A stretch of DNA of 64,000 bases, from contig CANNCO010000002.1 of the NCBI GenBank assembly GCA_947503175.1, positions 434,001 through 498,000 of the forward strand. Reading direction: 5' to 3'. The notes beneath the pieces are model-generated. The model saw only the letters and a list, made by a program, of their open reading frames with translations, made no database searches and was not told where the DNA came from. This DNA comes from an uncultured Paracoccaceae bacterium. GTDB taxonomy: Bacteria; Pseudomonadota; Alphaproteobacteria; Rhodobacterales; Rhodobacteraceae. The translations under genes and the position numbers were made by a program. Positions within the stretch are counted from its first letter, which is position 1. Each line of letters starts with the position of its first letter. This document shows positions 62,421 through 64,000 of this stretch, piece after piece.

Positions 62421-63245
62421 TTAGTCCCGAAAGACTGCGCAAGGATCGTCACGCGGGGCAGGTGCTGTCACAAGCCAGAGATCATATGGCGGTTCGTCCT
62501 CGGGAGGCCCTTCGAACTGTGCCAGGGACAGGACCGTCAACCCCGGTGCGGCGCGGGCCAGCATCCTTGGAAGACCCCAGTCCTGACGCGCGTGCCCGTT
62601 GCCGGTGATCACGACGACCGGACCACCCGTTTCCGCGATCGCGGCCAACACCGCACGGGCCAGCCCCGCATCGCGAAGACGCTGTGCTTCGACCATACCC
62701 GGCAGGATGTCTTCGGGCAGGGCATCGCAATGCGCCGTCATCTGCCCGGCTTCCCGCAACTCCTGTTCTTCAGGGTCAAGGGATTGATCCAGCCCGAACA
62801 GGGGTGCCGACCCGCCCAGGACGGCGGCGGCGCCCTCTGTCACAGCCCGGCGTACCTCTTCGCGCGGGATATCGCCTCCGAAAACTACCGCGTCGGGTGC
62901 GGCGAGAAAAATCGGATGGTACATGGCGAAATCGGGCCAGCCAGAGGCTTCCCAATCCAGGGTGTCTGCCAAGCGTTCGGCTATCCCCCGCACCTCGGGT
63001 GTGACGGCCAGAGCCGCCTTGGGGCCGAACATCTCGAACACAAGGGCGTTCGGCCTGAGCGCCGCAACCGCAAGCGCCTGATTGACGTGGTGCGCCGGGT
63101 TGTCGTGCACCTCACCCAGTATGACCACGTCAGCGGGCGGCAGATCGGCAAGACCGCTCGTGTCGATCTCTTCCGACGACGCGACCCCCGCAACAAGGAA
63201 AAGGCCCGCCAGAAGCGGGCCCAGTCTCGAAGGGAAACGCATCAT
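62421..63245 (-). CDS. ChaN family exported protein
   Basis: A 274-residue protein with a signal peptide (MMRFPSRLGPLLAGLFLVAGVASSEE) but no lipobox Cys, so it is not the lipoprotein its relatives are named for. Core motif DVVILGEVHDNPAHHVNQALAVAALRP (about residue 39) and VFEMFGP; later DFAMYHPIF and VVVITGNGHARQDWGLPRML. Campylobacter ChaN binds haem; role here unknown. The start overlaps the rpoH stop by 4 bases (ATGA), so it is coupled to the sigma factor. Confidence 0.85.
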   Translation of the reverse strand: MMRFPSRLGPLLAGLFLVAGVASSEEIDTSGLADLPPADVVILGEVHDNPAHHVNQALAVAALRPNALVFEMFGPKAALAVTPEVRGIAERLADTLDWEASGWPDFAMYHPIFLAAPDAVVFGGDIPREEVRRAVTEGAAAVLGGSAPLFGLDQSLDPEEQELREAGQMTAHCDALPEDILPGMVEAQRLRDAGLARAVLAAIAETGGPVVVITGNGHARQDWGLPRMLARAAPGLTVLSLAQFEGPPEDEPPYDLWLVTAPAPRDDPCAVFRD

Positions 63246-64000
63246 ACCAAGAATTCGTGCACTTCTTTCGACTGTGCTTCAAGGCTTTTGCGCATTTTCG
63301 CAAAGGCTGCGGCCTCAAGCTGACGCACTCGCTCCTTCGAGAGGCCGAGTTCGTCGCCCAGACTTTCGAGCGTGCGGGGCGCATCGCGCAGTTTGCGTTC
63401 GCGGACGATGAAGCGTTCGCGTTCGTTCAGACCGCCCATCGCCGCAACCAGCCAGTCGCGCAGGGTGTCGATGTCCTTTTCCTGCTCCACCTGTTCGGAG
63501 CCCTGTGAACTCTCGTCCTCAAGCGCGTCGATCCATTCGCGCCCTTCGTCATCCGCGGATTGCGTGGCATTGAGCGAATAGTCGGACCCGGCAAGGCGAC
63601 CTTCCATCATCTCGACGTCATGAAGCGGCACGCCCACCTCTGTCGCGATCAGATGGCGCAGTTGATGCCGGTCGAGGCGATCCCCGCGCGCCGCAGCCTC
63701 ACGCTCAAGGCGGGCCTGAACACGGCGCATGTTGAAGAACAGTGATTTCTGGCTTGAGGTCGAGCCCGTGCGAACCATCGACCAGTTGCGCATCACATAG
63801 TCCTGAATCGAGGCCTTGATCCACCAGACCGCATAGGTTGAGAAGCGCACGCCCCGGTCAGGGTCGAACTTGTCCGCCGCCTTCATCAGGCCAAGACTGG
63901 CCTCCTGGATGAGGTCATTCATAGGGGCGCCATAACGGCGGAACTTCGACGCCATCGAGATTGCCAGACGCATGTAAGCGGTAATCAGACGGTGCAGCGC
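63242..64000 (-). CDS. rpoH2: RNA polymerase sigma-32 family factor, RpoHII type (5' end outside window)
   Basis: The frame is open to the right edge, giving 252 residues without the N-terminus. Region 2 is seen from LHRLITAYMRLAISMASKFRRYGAPMNDLIQEASLGLMKAADKFDPDRGVRFSTYAVWWIKASIQDYVMRNWSMVRTG, with the region 2.4 helix for the -10 element. Region 4 with the HTH is ERERFIVRERKLRDAPRTLESLGDELGLSKERVRQLEAAAFAKMRKSL. In Rhodobacter sphaeroides RpoHII serves the singlet-oxygen and oxidative response; assignment to RpoHII over RpoHI is from the protein pattern and the chaN-coaBC neighbourhood. Confidence 0.88.
   Translation of the reverse strand, partial: ALHRLITAYMRLAISMASKFRRYGAPMNDLIQEASLGLMKAADKFDPDRGVRFSTYAVWWIKASIQDYVMRNWSMVRTGSTSSQKSLFFNMRRVQARLEREAAARGDRLDRHQLRHLIATEVGVPLHDVEMMEGRLAGSDYSLNATQSADDEGREWIDALEDESSQGSEQVEQEKDIDTLRDWLVAAMGGLNERERFIVRERKLRDAPRTLESLGDELGLSKERVRQLEAAAFAKMRKSLEAQSKEVHEFLV

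Noticed and set aside
1-64000. CRISPR array, insertion sequence, prophage, integrase or anti-phage gene
   Set aside because: I saw no repeated spacer pattern, transposase or integrase motif, or known defence gene on either strand. The four dispersed 23-base motifs are single copies far apart.

Overview
The window looks like chromosomal DNA of an alphaproteobacterium of the Rhodobacterales (Roseobacter/Rhodobacter type). The evidence is the high GC content, tightly packed genes with many 4-base ATGA overlaps, a short HisG paired with HisZ, an RpoHII-like sigma factor, two Hint-domain proteins of the kind common in this order, and an xdhABC cluster followed by a BMP-type transporter. I assign the order by gene content, not by a database match. 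I saw no rRNA, tRNA, CRISPR array, insertion sequence, integrase or prophage gene. Both ends cut genes: an aldehyde dehydrogenase at the left and the sigma factor at the right.

Positions 1-8133 hold housekeeping and accessory metabolism: an SRAP DNA-crosslink protein, a methyltransferase, a secreted 5'-nucleotidase, a DUF952-pyrD-arsC operon, and a thioesterase-thioesterase-MATE operon. Positions 8255-16703 form a fatty-acid (acyl-CoA) degradation region: two MerR-family regulators, an acyl-CoA dehydrogenase, a GST, a thiolase, a cupin and a FadJ-like fusion enzyme. A near-palindromic operator candidate recurs at 8730-8745 and 13441-13456, so the two halves may form one regulon. Positions 16734-20102 hold a DMT exporter, a protein that looks like an M48 peptidase with its zinc site lost, and a Hint-domain protein.

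Positions 20201-24716 are a nucleoside salvage operon (cdd-deoA-deoB-add-upp, minus strand). Positions 24774-28074 are hisS-hisZ-hisG; a clearly lower-GC segment inside hisS suggests mosaic origin. Positions 28124-31943 combine an Lrp-type regulator, phenylalanine hydroxylase, SlyX, an AbrB-type membrane protein and an indoleamine 2,3-dioxygenase whose gene overlaps the end of dnaE (31936-35442). Positions 35544-36907 are an ArsR/SRPBCC stress-type operon with two matching operators, one covering the start codon.

Positions 37115-46436 encode xanthine dehydrogenase (xdhABC) and a complete BMP-type ABC importer, mostly in translationally coupled order, preceded by a leader with mutually exclusive hairpins. 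This suggests uptake and oxidation of purines. MoeB, needed for the molybdenum cofactor of XDH, is also present (59572-60606). Positions 46568-54802 hold two FAD amine oxidases, a second Hint protein, a PAS protein, HtpX, a hydroxyacid dehydrogenase and an SH3 protein. At 54792-55722 a SoxR regulator is divergent from a VOC-family gene, with an almost perfect SoxR box between -35 and -10 elements 19 bases apart. The right end, all on the minus strand, runs rpoHII-chaN, coaBC, dut-moeB, an amino-acid ABC pair and an M3 peptidase.

I did not find an obviously new multi-gene defence or mobile system. The most interesting signals are regulatory (SoxR box, shared MerR operator, ArsR operators, xdhA leader, a dispersed 23-base intergenic motif), the hisS mosaic, and the apparently dead M48 peptidase.
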